Below, in pieces: positions 10,709 to 23,741 of a DNA stretch of 64,000 bases (position 1 is the first letter of the stretch; each line of letters starts with the position of its first letter). This DNA is from Arabidopsis thaliana (lineage: Eukaryota; Streptophyta; Magnoliopsida; Brassicales; Brassicaceae). The notes under the pieces were generated by a model. That model was not told the origin of the DNA and made no database searches. It was given only the letters and a program-made list of their open reading frames with translations. The stretch spans positions 8,797,151 through 8,861,150 of the forward strand of contig NC_003071.7 of assembly GCF_000001735.4 (NCBI RefSeq), written 5' to 3'. The translations under genes were made by a program, and so were the position numbers.

Positions 10709-11516
10709 TCTCTCTATATATACCAAAAGCCGGTTTGTTAATTGTTTTGTGGTTGACGCCCAATTTACACTTTCTTGCGGATATCATTTCCTCAAACAGA
10801 TCAATAATGAACTGGTCTCCTTTTTTTGTGTGATCCATCCAAAGAGATTCAAATCAGAATTCTCAATATCTTTTTGTATTTAACCAACTCATATGGTTGA
10901 TACTAGGGTTTCAAGTTTATCTCATACGTACTGTTCCTATCATGAATAAAAATCGTTTTTGTGGGAAGCCACACTATAGCTGTCACTGAAACAACAAAAT
11001 TAATCCCTCTCTCTACAAAAGGCTTTCACAAAACAGAGCTGTCCTCTGTTTCCAATTTAACGGTCAAAACGATAAACTTATTTTTTGATAGAATGTTAAT
11101 TATATTACCAAAAGGAAAGAAGATTATTTACAAAAACTTTTGACCAGGATTGCAGCTCCATTGTTGTAGTGATGCAGCTCTATTGCTGAGGGCTATGATG
11201 AAGAGGAAAATCACACTAACACTACTCAGCTCTTGTCCAAGAAGTTTTTATTCATATATAGGGTTTCTAGTAAAGTGAAAGATGCTGTTGATTTGTTCTG
11301 TAAGAATGCTCTTTTATATTTATGATCGACGTCAATGATGATCTATGTTCAAGTGATTTGGATGATAGCACCGAAAAATATTTGTCTAAATTCTCCTTGC
11401 ATAGTTAATAATAGTACAAGAATGAACAAGAAAATCTAACAATTGGTGTGTTGTGTTCAATGAAAATTAGCCATTTGGAGCTAGCAGCAAAGTCTCTATA
11501 TATGTCGTCTCTCCTT
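10709..11516. other. spacer between convergent genes
   Basis: Holds the 3' UTR of the succinyl-CoA ligase gene (AATAAA-like AATAAAAA near 10945) and, on the other strand, that of RIC6. No gene seen. Confidence 0.5.
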
Positions 11517-12619
11517 TCAAAAATCATCTCTATTGTCGAATTGAGGCATAGATCTCACAGAACCAGTCTCAGACATATATTCCGACATGTTATCGACATC
11601 AGATCTTCTTGTCGATCTTGATGACCCTCCATTAACCGCGGTTTCTTTCGTCGACTTCTTCTTCCTCCTAGATTTCTTTGGAATTTCCGGTAATCCACTA
11701 GGCCAAGAAGACAACTCGTCTTGTTCTTCAGTGGCTTCCTTTGGTCTCCTCGACGATGACGATGTCCCTTTGTTAGAAGAGCGACGTTTAGTTTTGTCTG
11801 ATGATTTGTCTTTTGTCGGAGAACCTTTCTCGGACGCTGCTTTCCTCGTAGATTTTGGTAGGTTTGGCAAATCTCTAGACCGACCACCATATTCCGACAT
11901 ACATTTTATGGAGGAATCATCTTCTCCGACTCCTTCAGCAGATTCGAATCCCCCGCCGGAGTTGAACTCAGTCATCTTTCAAATCACATAACATTAACCA
12001 AATCAATTCGACATTTTCTGAAAACGTTTTAGGTCAAATTTTTAATATATATGACCTCGTAGATTTGAGTCAAGTATTAATCTAGAGCTCACATCCATCC
12101 AAATATGCGTAGGATAATAAAACAATCTTTCATTTGCCTATTTTATCACGATTATTGTTTACGCCTTTTAAGAATTACCAAAGAAGTAGAAAAGAGTAAA
12201 AACATACCCAGCTTGGTGCGGTGGCATTAGCGGATGGTCCATCCCAACCGATATGGGCAACATGTTTTACGTCCGTTGGATTTCCGATTTGTATTTCTTC
12301 TTCTTTTTCACTTTCTATCATCATTAAAAGAAAGAAACAAGAAAGTATAATCAATCATTTAGATTCATCCTCAATCCATATAAACGTACTTGCAATGCAT
12401 GCATGCAAATTTTCTACGTGATTTGCATCATAGTAATTCAAAACTGATCATGAAGTTCGAGTTTTTATATAAGGAAAAAAGGATTTATCATATGTATAAA
12501 CTCTTATGCGAACAAAAATCAGAAGAAATTAAACAAGAGATCTATAGGGTGAACTTACCAAATACTTGAGAAATGTATCGGAGCCCTTTCAAGAGGCTTT
12601 TCATCTTGGAGCTTGACAT
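11517..12619 (-). CDS. RIC6: ROP-interactive CRIB-motif protein
   Basis: Plant-specific effector that binds active ROP/RAC GTPases at the cell cortex. Three exons: 12559-12619, 12208-12314, 11517-11975; 208 residues. Exon 1 gives a basic N-terminus ([20 protein letters not shown]). Exon 2 carries the CRIB motif [17 protein letters not shown], matching I-x-x-P-x2-x-x-H-x2-H-I/V-G including both histidines. Exon 3 is a Ser/Lys-rich, probably disordered tail with scattered MSEY repeats ([15 protein letters not shown]). The short size, CRIB near the N-terminus and the MSEY tail are those of the RIC6-type group; recognised as At2g20430. The long open frame on the opposite strand at 11587-11991 is a shadow. 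Confidence 0.92.
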
Positions 12620-13883
12620 TGTGAGTTGCATAGATCTCTTTTTAGGTTTATGATTTCTTTTTTAAATAAGAAAAATGGGAGTACAGAAGAACAAAATGAT
12701 AGGTTTTGAAAACTCACTTTTCCCAGAAAATAAGAAAGTGGTGGCAGTAAATATTGAGGAAACAAAATGATAGATAAAAAAAATTGTGTATATAGTCAAG
12801 ACTCCAAAATATTGTTCAGAGAGAAACAAGAATTCATCTCAGAAAATTGTAGGTTTATCTTTCTGCAGATTCTTCTATATATCAAAAAGAACAAATTGAT
12901 AATCCTAATAAGAAAAGATTTAAGAATACATAAACAAAATTCCTTTGAAATTTACCTACAAAATCCTCAGAGTACTCCAAGAGGAAAAAAAAAGCATCAA
13001 ACGAAGAAACTAAGAATCAAAAATGAAGGAAACTAAGAAGATGTTTGTTTGAATGATGGGTTGAGAGCGTATACAGGTGATACGGCAAAAAAAGAGTGCA
13101 AAAATGTTTGTTTAAACCAAAATTTTCGTTAATCTGATGGTTACAATTTGTTTATCTATTACTATCAGAAATCAATCAAAAATTAGAATTAGTATATAGA
13201 AATTACGTTATTCTGTTCCATCAAATGAATAATCATTAACATTAATTTTCTTTTGTCTCTCTCTGTTTTTTTTTTTCTTTTCCAAATCTTAGTAAACTTC
13301 AATGTATGTAGAGAATGTGTTAATTAAACTCTTAAATTAATTTAGAAAATGGTACAAAAACATGAATTTTCTTTTATTCTCACACATAGATCACATAAAT
13401 TAATAAATGTGTGAATTATATGCTGTAACACAATTTTTTTTGACGAAAATATTCTCTCAATTTTTGTATGTCTCTATGTCATTTGCTATTAGCAAATAAA
13501 AATATTAATTTACTTTAATTAAAAAATAATCATTATATACATTTAACGATTTTTCTTAAGATTATACATTCATGCAAAACAGAAAAATGTGAAAAAGAAA
13601 TATCACCAAGAGTCAAATAATGTAAGGAGAGGTTAGTGGCCCGTACGTAGTTCATTCGTATAACTGAAAAACGGCACACATTTTACCACAAAATACATAG
13701 AACATCAGAAAATGAACAAATTAAAAAAAAAAAAAAAAATTATTCAGCAGAGGATTCTCATCAATCTCCTTCCAGAACCTTTCAAGAAAATTTCTGGCCG
13801 GCAATGAACAATCTTCTGATCAAAAACTGTATTAGTATATGTTTGATATATAAAGTCGTCGAGTAGAAGTTTTGAGCAAATCT
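12620..13883. other. AT-rich spacer upstream of RIC6
   Basis: Contains the RIC6 promoter and leader, an A14 run near 13726-13739 and otherwise low-complexity AT-rich sequence. A short frame at 12767-13036 is Lys/Asn/Ile-rich, as chance frames in such DNA are. No gene supported. Confidence 0.5.
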
Positions 13884-16101
13884 TTATTGCTTATTACTAT
13901 TAGCCTGCAAGAAACACACAACAACACCATCTGCATTAGTATAACTGTATATCATATTATATCTTCCCCAAGTTATAGTGATAGTGAAAGAAACCTTTTT
14001 CAGGAATTTTTCATGGATCTTCAACGCTTCTTTACATGCTTTTTTGGCGTCAAGATTACCCGCAATGTCTCCTAGTATCTGCATACCAACTTTAACTTTG
14101 AAGTTCCAGAGTTTGATTTTTCCTTGTTTGGCTTTGAGAGAAACGAGTGAAAAGATACAGAGACAGACCTGAACAACATCGTCTAAGCCTTTGGCCTCCT
14201 TCAAGAGACGTTTGTTCTTTGTCTGTAGAACGCTTGCGACCACAAAAACAGCAAGCGTGTTGCGATGTTGCTCGTTCTGCCCACTGTTTATGTATTTCCT
14301 TTCAAACTTGCCATACCGTTTTAGTAACTTGGGATCGGATGCTGCGTTGTTTCGGTTTTCTAGTTCCTCGTACGTTGCAAACATGGTTGGATTGTACTCC
14401 ATCGCCCACATCAGCTGCAACCATAATCCATCTCACATTATTCTCATTACCCAAACAGCAGATAACGCAAAAAAGAAGAAGATAATAAACACACAGCAAG
14501 ATCTTACGGCTTCATAAACAATCACGGCAAGTAAAACCAGGAACCAAGAAAAGAAATGCAGAAAGTTTGTCATTACCTCCCAAAGGTACAAAGCGTCAAG
14601 GAAAGAGAATTCTCTCCTGAAAAGTACCATCAGCATCCGAATAGCAAATAGATACTCCCCACCATCGAGATCCTCTGTCACATTAACACGTTTTAGCCCA
14701 CCACAAGAAGAGTTTTTATGATAGGAAAACACTCTTACCTAGATGTTGATGGAGACGAGGATCCACTGTCTTAATGACCTGTGAGAGCACACCCAGTTGA
14801 GTCTGGACACCCATTGATGTTGCTGTTGCCCTGAAATTTTCTCTCTGAAATTCAAAGAAAACAATAAACCGTGAATACAATGGTCTGGTAATGACATGAA
14901 ACATGAGAAGTTATGTCATAGGCTATTAGTTATTACTAGTCTCCGCATTGCCCGCTCAAAGCACCAGAAAGCGTCGCCTTCATCATCAAAGAGGATTATC
15001 ATTGGGGAACATATATCATTCATTCCTACATGAATAGACAAAGTGGATCAGTTCTGTTTCTTATATAGTTTCAAAAGATTAATCGTTAACAGCAAGTACA
15101 CTTACCCTGAACATAACCAATATCAAGATTCAACCACGTATATATGGCAAGAACGTCCCATAGTTTTGATTGATTACGATCATTCTCATAAAAACAGAGA
15201 TACCGATCTGTTCTAGCAACATCAAGGCCTGAAACAAAATATACAAGAATATGTAAAAAGAGGTTATAAGAAGATAATCAGATAGAACTAAACTTATTTA
15301 TATGTAAAGGCATACCGATCTGGTGTAGTGAGAGCATCCATTGTAGCACTCTCTCATCTGTAACAGTGTTTTTCACGATCCATCCTTGGTTTTCTACAGA
15401 AGATTCGTCTATTGGGTTCCCATTTTCTTGAACGACTGCCATTGTGACGTACTTGCCACTACCAATGACAGGAACCATTTTCTTACATTCTTCTTTCCAT
15501 GCACCGTACTGCTCCCTTAGATGATCAATAACATTTAAAGTTAGCCATGACGTGCATCTACAAAACTAGTAAATGATCAACCAATTCTATAGTACCTTCT
15601 GCGATTCCTCAGTATGTTCCTTTCCTCAAAAGTGCTGTCTGGATCGTAGCATCCTAACAAAAACTCCCAAACAGCGCCTTTGATGGAAGGATGAATTCCC
15701 TAGCAAAGAAACCAAGTGAACAACAACAAAAAGAGCATATAGATAGAAACAAGATCAGGAAAAGAAAGTAGACTCACTCCGCGCTGTATACGTCTAAGCA
15801 CTTTTTCCATATCCAAATGGCCATCTTCAGTAAAGGCAGCGTGCCATCTTCTAGCACTTAGAGTCTTTCCAGCCTGACAAATTACATATCAAGATGAATC
15901 ATTTCATCAGCTACAAACAAACAAACAAGAACCTAATGTATCATCAATTCATCAAGACATGAAACAGGTGATTGAGAAGAAGAATGGTACCCTTGATTTA
16001 AAACGGGTCCTGGGAACATCTGGTTGACATTCAGGTCTAACTGGATAGAAACCTTGCAAATCTTCTCCTCCGGATTTCCACATAAATCCGCAGCAAAACA
16101 T
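13884..16101 (-). CDS. TBC-domain Rab GTPase-activating protein
   Basis: Accelerates GTP hydrolysis on Ypt/Rab GTPases in membrane traffic. About nine exons join across the minus strand. Landmarks in order: KTLSARRWHAAF and LRRIQRGGIHPSIKGAVWEF (TBC entry), GLDVARTDR (the IxxDxxR arginine-finger motif), LNLDIGYVQGMNDI (the YxQ glutamine-finger motif), DEGDAFWCFERAM, VDPRLHQHL and FLFRREF-type helices ending at LWELMWAMEY. Both catalytic fingers are present, so it should be active. After the TBC fold comes a short helical tail (KKACKEALKIHEKFLKK). I start at the ATG at 16101 (MFCCGFMWKSGG), which follows an in-frame stop. A separate 5' exon at about 16432-16489 has its own ATG but I could not join it in frame, so it may be leader. 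TBC call is firm; the Rab partner is unknown. Confidence 0.9.
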
Positions 16102-16631
16102 TCAACCTTCCTTCTTCTTGTTCAAACCAAACTTATAGTTTCATCCATCTCCCACATAAATCATTCATGGATTCATCAGACCACTGTTCAAGAAATAAAA
16201 CCCAGGATCAGAATGGAGAAAAAATGAAAACTTTACAAATATGTAAACGAAAACACAAGGAAGATATATTCTTTTTGCAACGACGAAGCTCCCATTGCTC
16301 AATAATATATATAACCTTAAAATCAGTATCAGAACACCATCATCATTATCATTTGGATAATCCAGAAACCGATTAGACCCAACAATTTGAAATTGTCTAC
16401 AGAGAGAATACGAACAAAAGAAAAATACATACAGATTGAGATCCTAAACAGCCGGAATCTTCAGAGACATGCCCGTCTTCTTCTTCCATCTTTCATCTTT
16501 CATCTTTCTATTTCTAGCAGAGTACTTTCCTTTTTAACCGAACCAAGCCGATTTTATTAGCTCCGATTTCAAACATTAAACCGATCGGTTTCGGTATTCT
16601 TAAACGACGTCATGTAATCTCTCCACATTTA

Positions 16632-16702
16632 ATGGGCCTTTAAAATTGTTAGTGGGCTTCTATATGCTTATGTGCCTAATTCTTTTATATCAAAAACCCT
16701 AA
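16632..16702 (+). promoter_or_regulatory. site II + telobox promoter of the eL14 gene
   Basis: ATGGGCC at 16632-16638, AGTGGGC near 16650 and the telobox AAACCCTAA at 16694-16702, about 70 bp before the start codon. This pairing is typical of Arabidopsis ribosomal-protein genes and links them to TCP and telobox-binding factors in dividing cells. Confidence 0.75.
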
Positions 16703-16772
16703 TAATCTCTTGGGCACATAAAAATCTCTTCGCCGCACAATTGCTCCAATCTGTTTCTTCTAGCCGGCCAAA

Positions 16773-17921
<1,149 letters not shown>

Positions 17922-18810
17922 TTTCTTAATTATGATCCATTACCAAATCTTATTTTTGCAACTGTTTTTTTAGTGCAAATTATGACAAGTTGAGTTTTTT
18001 TTAGTGCAAATTATGATATCAATTTTGCTGATTCCGGGCTACTAAATAGTGAATTTTTTTTGCTATCGGATATTATTATTTTAGTTTAGTTTTTCTTTCT
18101 AAAGTCTTGGTCTGATTGGTCTGGTCATCTTTTTAAACCACCTATGAACTTCGATCTTTAGTAGATGCAGTTTTTTCTTCTTCGTTTAGTTCGCATATCT
18201 TCAAAAATCTTACAACCAAGTAGAATCTTAGCTGCTGAATATTTGGACATTTGCTTACTTTAGAGGCCAAATTGTTACGTGATGTTGCTGTTGCTATGAG
18301 GAGAACGAAATTCTCTGAATTGAAGAAAAACGATACATATTTATAGATATTGTTGTGTTGTTGTGTCGCCGGTTAACAGACGCATGTTTTGTCGAAGCAA
18401 GGTCAGAACCCCAATTCAGATGAGCCAACTTCTTCTTTTATGGGATTTGGGCCAGAGTTTAGGTTTGTTGTTACTGGGACTGACGAGCTTAGGAAAATCC
18501 CTAATAGATATGGGCCTTATTCTGATCTCCTTGTTTTTGGACTAGTGTTTATTTCCCAAGGTGTATTGGGCCTGATGAGACCAACAAAATTCTTAATGGA
18601 GATGGCCCAGCTTCTGCTTTCCTGGTTTGTGGGCCAGTTTTAGTGACCCTGCCAATTATAACATGAAACAGATGTTATAATGGAAATTTGCATTTATAAC
18701 ATACAAAAATATTACAATTAGGTAACTAACCAAAATAAATAGTCCAATGATATTGTGTGTATTTCCTATATTTTAGACATAAGTGACCTTAAGATAAAAC
18801 CAATCAACTC
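17922..18810. other. spacer between eL14 and the CAC satellite
   Basis: eL14 3' UTR with a repeated TTTAGTGCAAATTATGA motif (about 17970 and 18002). A 255-bp frame at 18389-18643 has no recognisable domain and may be chance. Otherwise AT-rich. Confidence 0.45.
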
Positions 18811-18905
18811 GCCGGTACCGATTACAACGTCGTCACCACCACAAAGTCACCACCACCATCACCACCACCATCACCGCCATCATCATCACCGCCATCGTAA
18901 TCACC
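18811..18905. repeat. CAC/CAT-rich satellite tract, left part
   Basis: Imperfect trinucleotide-like array (CACCACCATCAC and variants) ending at the LTR element. It resumes at 23742 on the other side, so the element split one array. Confidence 0.85.
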
Positions 18906-19079
18906 TTTCACGATGAAGAAACGATGAGAGAGAGTTTGTTATAGAAAGGGAAAGTTTTATTCATCTTAATAATAATGTGTACAATTGTTTCTCTTATATA
19001 CACGTATGGTATAATAACTAAACCAAGCTAAACCGACTAATTACATAGAACCGGTTATTTACACCTAGCTACTCTATTA
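18906..19079 (-). repeat. 3' LTR of the Copia element
   Basis: 174 bp, identical to 23563-23736, bounded outside by TCACC and inside by the polypurine tract. Confidence 0.95.
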
Positions 19080-19086
19080 GTCCCCC

Positions 19087-22000
19087 TCAAGATGAGAATA
19101 CAAAGATGTTTTGGATACTCATCTTGGACAATAAATGAGCAAATTGATAAGGGAAGAGTGGTTTAGTAAGGATATCAGCAACCTGATCTTTAGTCTTGAC
19201 ATGAAGCAGCTTCAACTGACCATTATCCAGCTTCTCACGAACGGTGTGACAATCGATTTCGATGTGTTTCGTTCGTTCGTGAAACACTGGGTTAGTGGCT
19301 ATATACACAGCGGCGGTACTGTCAGAGTATAAAATAGGCACACCTGAATGAACACGCAAAGCCAATAACAGTGTAGACAGCCACGCCATTTCACAAGAAG
19401 CCAAAGCCAATGCTCGATACTCTGCCTCTGCAGACGACCGTGAGACAGTAGGCTGTTTCTTGGAGCGCCAGGATATCAGAGAGGAACCAACAAACATAGT
19501 GAAACCTGTGGTTGATCGACGACTATCTGGGCAAGTACCCCAATCCGCATCAGTATAGCCTTTTAAAGTCAGATCATCCTCAGCAGAATAAAACAGACCT
19601 TGACCCACTGTACCTTTAATGTATTGTAAGACTTTGTAGACAGCTGCAAGATGTGCAGTACGAGGAGCAGAAGAGAACTGACATAACTTGTTCACCGCAA
19701 ATGTGATATCAGGGCGAGTTATGGTCAGATACATCAACTTGCCAACAAGTCTTCGATACATTTCTTTGTCCTCCAAGAGTAGACCATCATTCTTAGATAA
19801 TCTAATATTCGGAGTCATAGGTATGGAGGATGGTTTACAGTCCAACATATCTGCAGAAGTGAGCAATTCTAAAGCATACTTCCTTTGAGATAGGGAAATA
19901 CCTTCAGAAGTGCGAGCAACCTCTAAACCCAAGAAATACTTCAGTGGACCAAGTTCCCTCAGCTTAAAGCTAGCTTTTAAAGCCTCTGTCAACGACTGTG
20001 CTGCTTGTTCTGTAGTACTCGCAATCACTATGTCATCAACATAAACTAAGAGGACAATGAACTCAGAACCAATACAGCGAACAAAGAGAGTATGATCACC
20101 ATGCTGTTTTTCGAAACCCAGAGCCAACAGAGAGTTAGAAAACTTCAAAAACCATTGACGAGATGCCTGTTTAAGACCATAAATGGACTTCTTCAAACGA
20201 CAAACAACATTAGGTGGCAGAGAAGTTCCCTTAATATCTGCATAACCATCAGGCAGCTTCATATATATGGTTTCCTCTAAATCTCCATTGAGAAAAGCAT
20301 TAGATATATCCAGCTGATTCAAATACCACTTCTTAGAAGCTGAAACTTTCAAAAGTAACTTTACTGTGGCCATCTTAGCAACAGGAGAGAAAGTCTCAGT
20401 GTAATCCAAACCTTCCTTCTGAGTATAACCCTTAGCAACAATTCTGGCCTTGAATCTTTCCAAACTGCCATCTGCGTGAAACTTCACTGTAAATACCCAC
20501 TTACATCCAACTGCCTTCTTCCCAGGAGGTAAACTTGTAATCTCCCAAGTATCAGTCCTTTCCATTGCACCAATTTCCTGATCAATAGCACCACACCATT
20601 CTTTGGAATCCTTTGCCTCATGATAAGATTGAGGGATTGGAATTTTGGAAATGTTATTGATGTATAACATATGAGATGGTGAGATTTGAGAGTAAGAAAG
20701 AGAAGATGAAATAGGATGTGAGTCATCTTTATTGACAAAATAACAGTGATAGTCTTGGAGATGAGCAGGGAATTTAGTAATCCTACGTTTAGAAATTTGT
20801 GTTGATGGAGAAATTTGTGGTGATGGAAGATGAGAAGTGATGGAATTACCTGAGGACAAAGGATCCATTGGTGTGAAAACATCTGAAGCTGTAGTAGCAG
20901 ACTGTTGAGAACTCGCTAATGGAAACAACTCCTCATGAAACTCCACATTCCTCGATATATGAACCACGTTGCTCTCTAAATCCAACAACTTGTAGCCTTT
21001 AAAACCAAACGGATAGCCCAAGAAAACACACGCTCTTGACCTTGGAAGGAACTTGTGTCGCTGTTTCGATGAAGTAGAGCTGTAGCAAAGGCAACCAAAT
21101 GTCTTGAGCTGAGAGTAATCTGGTAGCTTTCCAGTGAGAACCTCAAAAGGAGTCTTGTTTGATAACAAAGCAGAAGGTGTCCTGTTAATCAAGAAGACAG
21201 CAGTTAAAACACAGTCACCCCAATATGGCAAAGACATGTTAGACTGAAACATCAAAGCCCGAGCCACATTAAGAATATGCTGATGCTTCCTCTCAACCAC
21301 TGAATTTTGTTCTGGTGTCTCAGGACAAGAATGAAAAGAAACGATTCCCTTTGCTTTGTAAAATTCTGTGAAAGCCAACTCTTTAGCATTATCAGATCTC
21401 ACAGATTTAACTCTTGTATCATACTGATTCTCAACTAAGTCAATGAAGGCAGGAAACACTGTGAGGACGTCACTCTTAGACTTAAGCAAATAAATCCACG
21501 TTGCTCTAGAATGATCATCAACTATAGTTAAGAAATATTTGTATCCTTCAACTGTCTCCACTGAAAAGGGTCCCCAAACATCAATGTGTAACAGCTCAAA
21601 TGTTGAATTACAAATGTTGTTCGCAGAAGGAAATGACAACTTCTTTTGTTTGGCTAAATGACAAACATGACAATAAGCTGATTTCTTATTCTTATGTCTA
21701 GTAGTTCCCAAAACTTCAGAAAGAGAATCCAGTCTTGAAAAAGATGGGTGTCCAAGTCTCTTGTGCCACACGCTCACATCCACAACTGCATTCACCGAGA
21801 TAGCAGGAGATTGTGTGTCCAACACATAGAGATTCCCAATCCTTTTACCTTCTCCAAGCGTCAACCCCTTGGTAAGATCCTGTATTTGACAGCAAGAAGG
21901 ATCAAAGATCACTCTAGTACCAAGGTCAGTAGTCAAAGAGCTGATACTGATCAAATTCAATCTGAATTCAGGAATAAACAAAACATTCTGGAGAATAATG

Positions 22001-23472
22001 TCTTTGTTTATCAAAACTGTTCCCACTCCACTGATTCTGACATTTGGACCTGTTGGAAGATTCACAAAACTCACAATAGAAGTATCTAAAGTCTGAAACA
22101 ATTTTCTGTCATGGGACACATGATGTGTAGCCCCAGAGTCAATAACCCAAGTGTCACTGGACAAAGAGTTATGTGAAACTGCCAAGATGCCAATAAAGCA
22201 ATATGTGGAAGGAGAGAATAAGATACCAGAAGGAGCAACAGACTGAGAAGAACTTGCTTCATGCTGAGAAGAAGCAGTCTGAGGAGAAACAATCTGTGGC
22301 TGCAACTGAGAACTGAACAAGGCAATCAAATTCTGTATCTGATCAGGGGAGAAGTTACCAGCAAGAGTCTCAAGTTGTCCTGTCATCTTATCCGGAGAAA
22401 GAGTAACCTGAGCTGCCACTGCCTGAGGTTTTGGAGGTTTATCAGAGGACTTCCCTTTAGGAGTGAAACCTGGTGGAAAACCATGCTTCTTATAGCATCT
22501 TTCAGCTATATGACCAACTCTGTTGCAGAATGAACACGTAGGACGACCTTTGTTTGGTCCACTCTGAACATACATTATCTCAGGAGAAGTGATAGGAGAA
22601 TGAGATACCTCAGAGACTTGAAAAGCTGCAGGTGGAGCAACAACATTAAAGAATCCCTTCTGGCTATTATCCTGATCCAAGATATGATAAACTTCTGCCA
22701 AACTAGGAAGTGCCTTCTTTGCAATGATCTGTCTACGAACAATGGCATAAGACTCATTCAATCCTGCAAGAAATTTCATTATCTTAGCTTTCTCTGCCTT
22801 CTGATACAGACGAACAGCTTTTCCACAAGTACAAGGATCATCCAAAGCCTCTGTACTGTCAAGCTGATCCCAGAGAGTCTTTAAAAGAGTATAGTACTCA
22901 GATAGAGACATTGTTCCTTGACGAAGATCCTGAATCTCCTGTGTCAGATTGTAGGTACGTGGAAGATTCGTCAGGTTAAACCTGTCAAAGAGATCACGCC
23001 AAATATCTGTAGCATCATTCAGACGTAAGATGCTACGATAGATCTGAGGAGAAACAGAGTTAAGCAACCAGGATTTCACCATACTGTTGCATCTAGACCA
23101 TAAACGGAAATTTGGATCCGATTCTAAAGGACGAGGTAAAGATCCGTCTACAAATCCTAGTTTGTTCTTAGCATCCAACGAGATCCTCATAGCCACACTC
23201 CAGTCACCATAAGTTGTTTCATCTAAACGATGAGAAATGATGCTCAAACCTGGATGATCTGCACTATGAAGGAAGAAAGGAGACTGCGTCGGATCATCAA
23301 ATCCCGATGAGAAAACACCTCGCGAAGCTCCAGCGGTCTGAGAACGAGCCATTGGAGGAGAATCGGAAGCAGAATCGAGAACACCGGTGGACTTTGATGA
23401 TTTCCGAGCAACAGAACCCGTCGACACCTTCGAGCGAGCTGATTTTCGAGTAACACGAATTCCAGGAACCAT
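19087..23472 (-). CDS. Copia Gag-Pol polyprotein
   Basis: A single 1461-residue frame. In order: Gag region from about residue 70 (GLSIISHRLDETTYGDWSVA, then a Retrotran_gag/UBN2-like helical domain), a CCHC zinc knuckle near residue 315 (CSFCNRVGHIAERC), an aspartic protease with WVIDSGATHHVS, an integrase with a His-Cys zinc domain (WHKRLGHPS, CHVCHLAKQ) and HIDVWGPF catalytic core, a reverse transcriptase with the YVDDIVIA active site, and an RNase H with DADWGTCPDSRRST and SSAEAEYRAL. Gag and Pol share one frame, as is normal for plant Copia elements. The stop codon lies in the polypurine tract. It belongs to the mobile element and not to the host gene set. Confidence 0.96.
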   Translation of the reverse strand: MVPGIRVTRKSARSKVSTGSVARKSSKSTGVLDSASDSPPMARSQTAGASRGVFSSGFDDPTQSPFFLHSADHPGLSIISHRLDETTYGDWSVAMRISLDAKNKLGFVDGSLPRPLESDPNFRLWSRCNSMVKSWLLNSVSPQIYRSILRLNDATDIWRDLFDRFNLTNLPRTYNLTQEIQDLRQGTMSLSEYYTLLKTLWDQLDSTEALDDPCTCGKAVRLYQKAEKAKIMKFLAGLNESYAIVRRQIIAKKALPSLAEVYHILDQDNSQKGFFNVVAPPAAFQVSEVSHSPITSPEIMYVQSGPNKGRPTCSFCNRVGHIAERCYKKHGFPPGFTPKGKSSDKPPKPQAVAAQVTLSPDKMTGQLETLAGNFSPDQIQNLIALFSSQLQPQIVSPQTASSQHEASSSQSVAPSGILFSPSTYCFIGILAVSHNSLSSDTWVIDSGATHHVSHDRKLFQTLDTSIVSFVNLPTGPNVRISGVGTVLINKDIILQNVLFIPEFRLNLISISSLTTDLGTRVIFDPSCCQIQDLTKGLTLGEGKRIGNLYVLDTQSPAISVNAVVDVSVWHKRLGHPSFSRLDSLSEVLGTTRHKNKKSAYCHVCHLAKQKKLSFPSANNICNSTFELLHIDVWGPFSVETVEGYKYFLTIVDDHSRATWIYLLKSKSDVLTVFPAFIDLVENQYDTRVKSVRSDNAKELAFTEFYKAKGIVSFHSCPETPEQNSVVERKHQHILNVARALMFQSNMSLPYWGDCVLTAVFLINRTPSALLSNKTPFEVLTGKLPDYSQLKTFGCLCYSSTSSKQRHKFLPRSRACVFLGYPFGFKGYKLLDLESNVVHISRNVEFHEELFPLASSQQSATTASDVFTPMDPLSSGNSITSHLPSPQISPSTQISKRRITKFPAHLQDYHCYFVNKDDSHPISSSLSYSQISPSHMLYINNISKIPIPQSYHEAKDSKEWCGAIDQEIGAMERTDTWEITSLPPGKKAVGCKWVFTVKFHADGSLERFKARIVAKGYTQKEGLDYTETFSPVAKMATVKLLLKVSASKKWYLNQLDISNAFLNGDLEETIYMKLPDGYADIKGTSLPPNVVCRLKKSIYGLKQASRQWFLKFSNSLLALGFEKQHGDHTLFVRCIGSEFIVLLVYVDDIVIASTTEQAAQSLTEALKASFKLRELGPLKYFLGLEVARTSEGISLSQRKYALELLTSADMLDCKPSSIPMTPNIRLSKNDGLLLEDKEMYRRLVGKLMYLTITRPDITFAVNKLCQFSSAPRTAHLAAVYKVLQYIKGTVGQGLFYSAEDDLTLKGYTDADWGTCPDSRRSTTGFTMFVGSSLISWRSKKQPTVSRSSAEAEYRALALASCEMAWLSTLLLALRVHSGVPILYSDSTAAVYIATNPVFHERTKHIEIDCHTVREKLDNGQLKLLHVKTKDQVADILTKPLFPYQFAHLLSKMSIQNIFVFSS

Positions 23473-23562
23473 TGGATCGTGAAGAAACGAAGAAAACTAG
23501 CTCAAAAGAAGAAGAAATCGAACAAAATCAAGAAAAAATTGAGCTCGATGGCTCTGATACCA

Positions 23563-23736
23563 TTTCACGATGAAGAAACGATGAGAGAGAGTTTGTTATA
23601 GAAAGGGAAAGTTTTATTCATCTTAATAATAATGTGTACAATTGTTTCTCTTATATACACGTATGGTATAATAACTAAACCAAGCTAAACCGACTAATTA
23701 CATAGAACCGGTTATTTACACCTAGCTACTCTATTA
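23563..23736 (-). repeat. 5' LTR of the Copia element
   Basis: 174 bp, identical to 18906-19079; adjoins the tRNA-Met primer-binding site on its inner side and TCACC on its outer side. Confidence 0.95.
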
Positions 23737-23741
23737 TCACC

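Larger units (their letters stand above)
18906..23736 (-). mobile_element. Ty1/Copia LTR retrotransposon, looks whole and young
   Basis: 4831 bp, read on the minus strand. LTRs of 174 bp at 23563-23736 (5') and 18906-19079 (3') are identical by eye. A 5-bp target duplication TCACC lies at 18901-18905 and 23737-23741. The primer-binding site TGGTATCAGAGC (complement of 23551-23562), adjoining the 5' LTR, matches initiator tRNA-Met. A polypurine tract (complement of 19080-19091) adjoins the 3' LTR. One long polyprotein frame fills the interior. Domain order protease-integrase-RT-RNase H places it in Copia. The LTR ends read TAATAG...GTGAAA, not the usual TG...CA. Identical LTRs suggest insertion within roughly the last million years (inference). 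Confidence 0.95.

Noticed and set aside
11587-11991. 134-residue frame antisense to RIC6
   Set aside because: It is the complement of the Ser/Lys-rich RIC6 exon; composition bias explains the lack of stops.
16432-16489. Alternative start exon for the TBC protein (MEEEDGHVSEDS)
   Set aside because: I could not join it in frame to the next exon, which has an in-frame stop before its own ATG; kept as possible leader.
18389-18643. 84-residue open frame between eL14 and the satellite
   Set aside because: No recognisable domain and no clear promoter or splice partners; could be a chance frame or an unidentified fragment.
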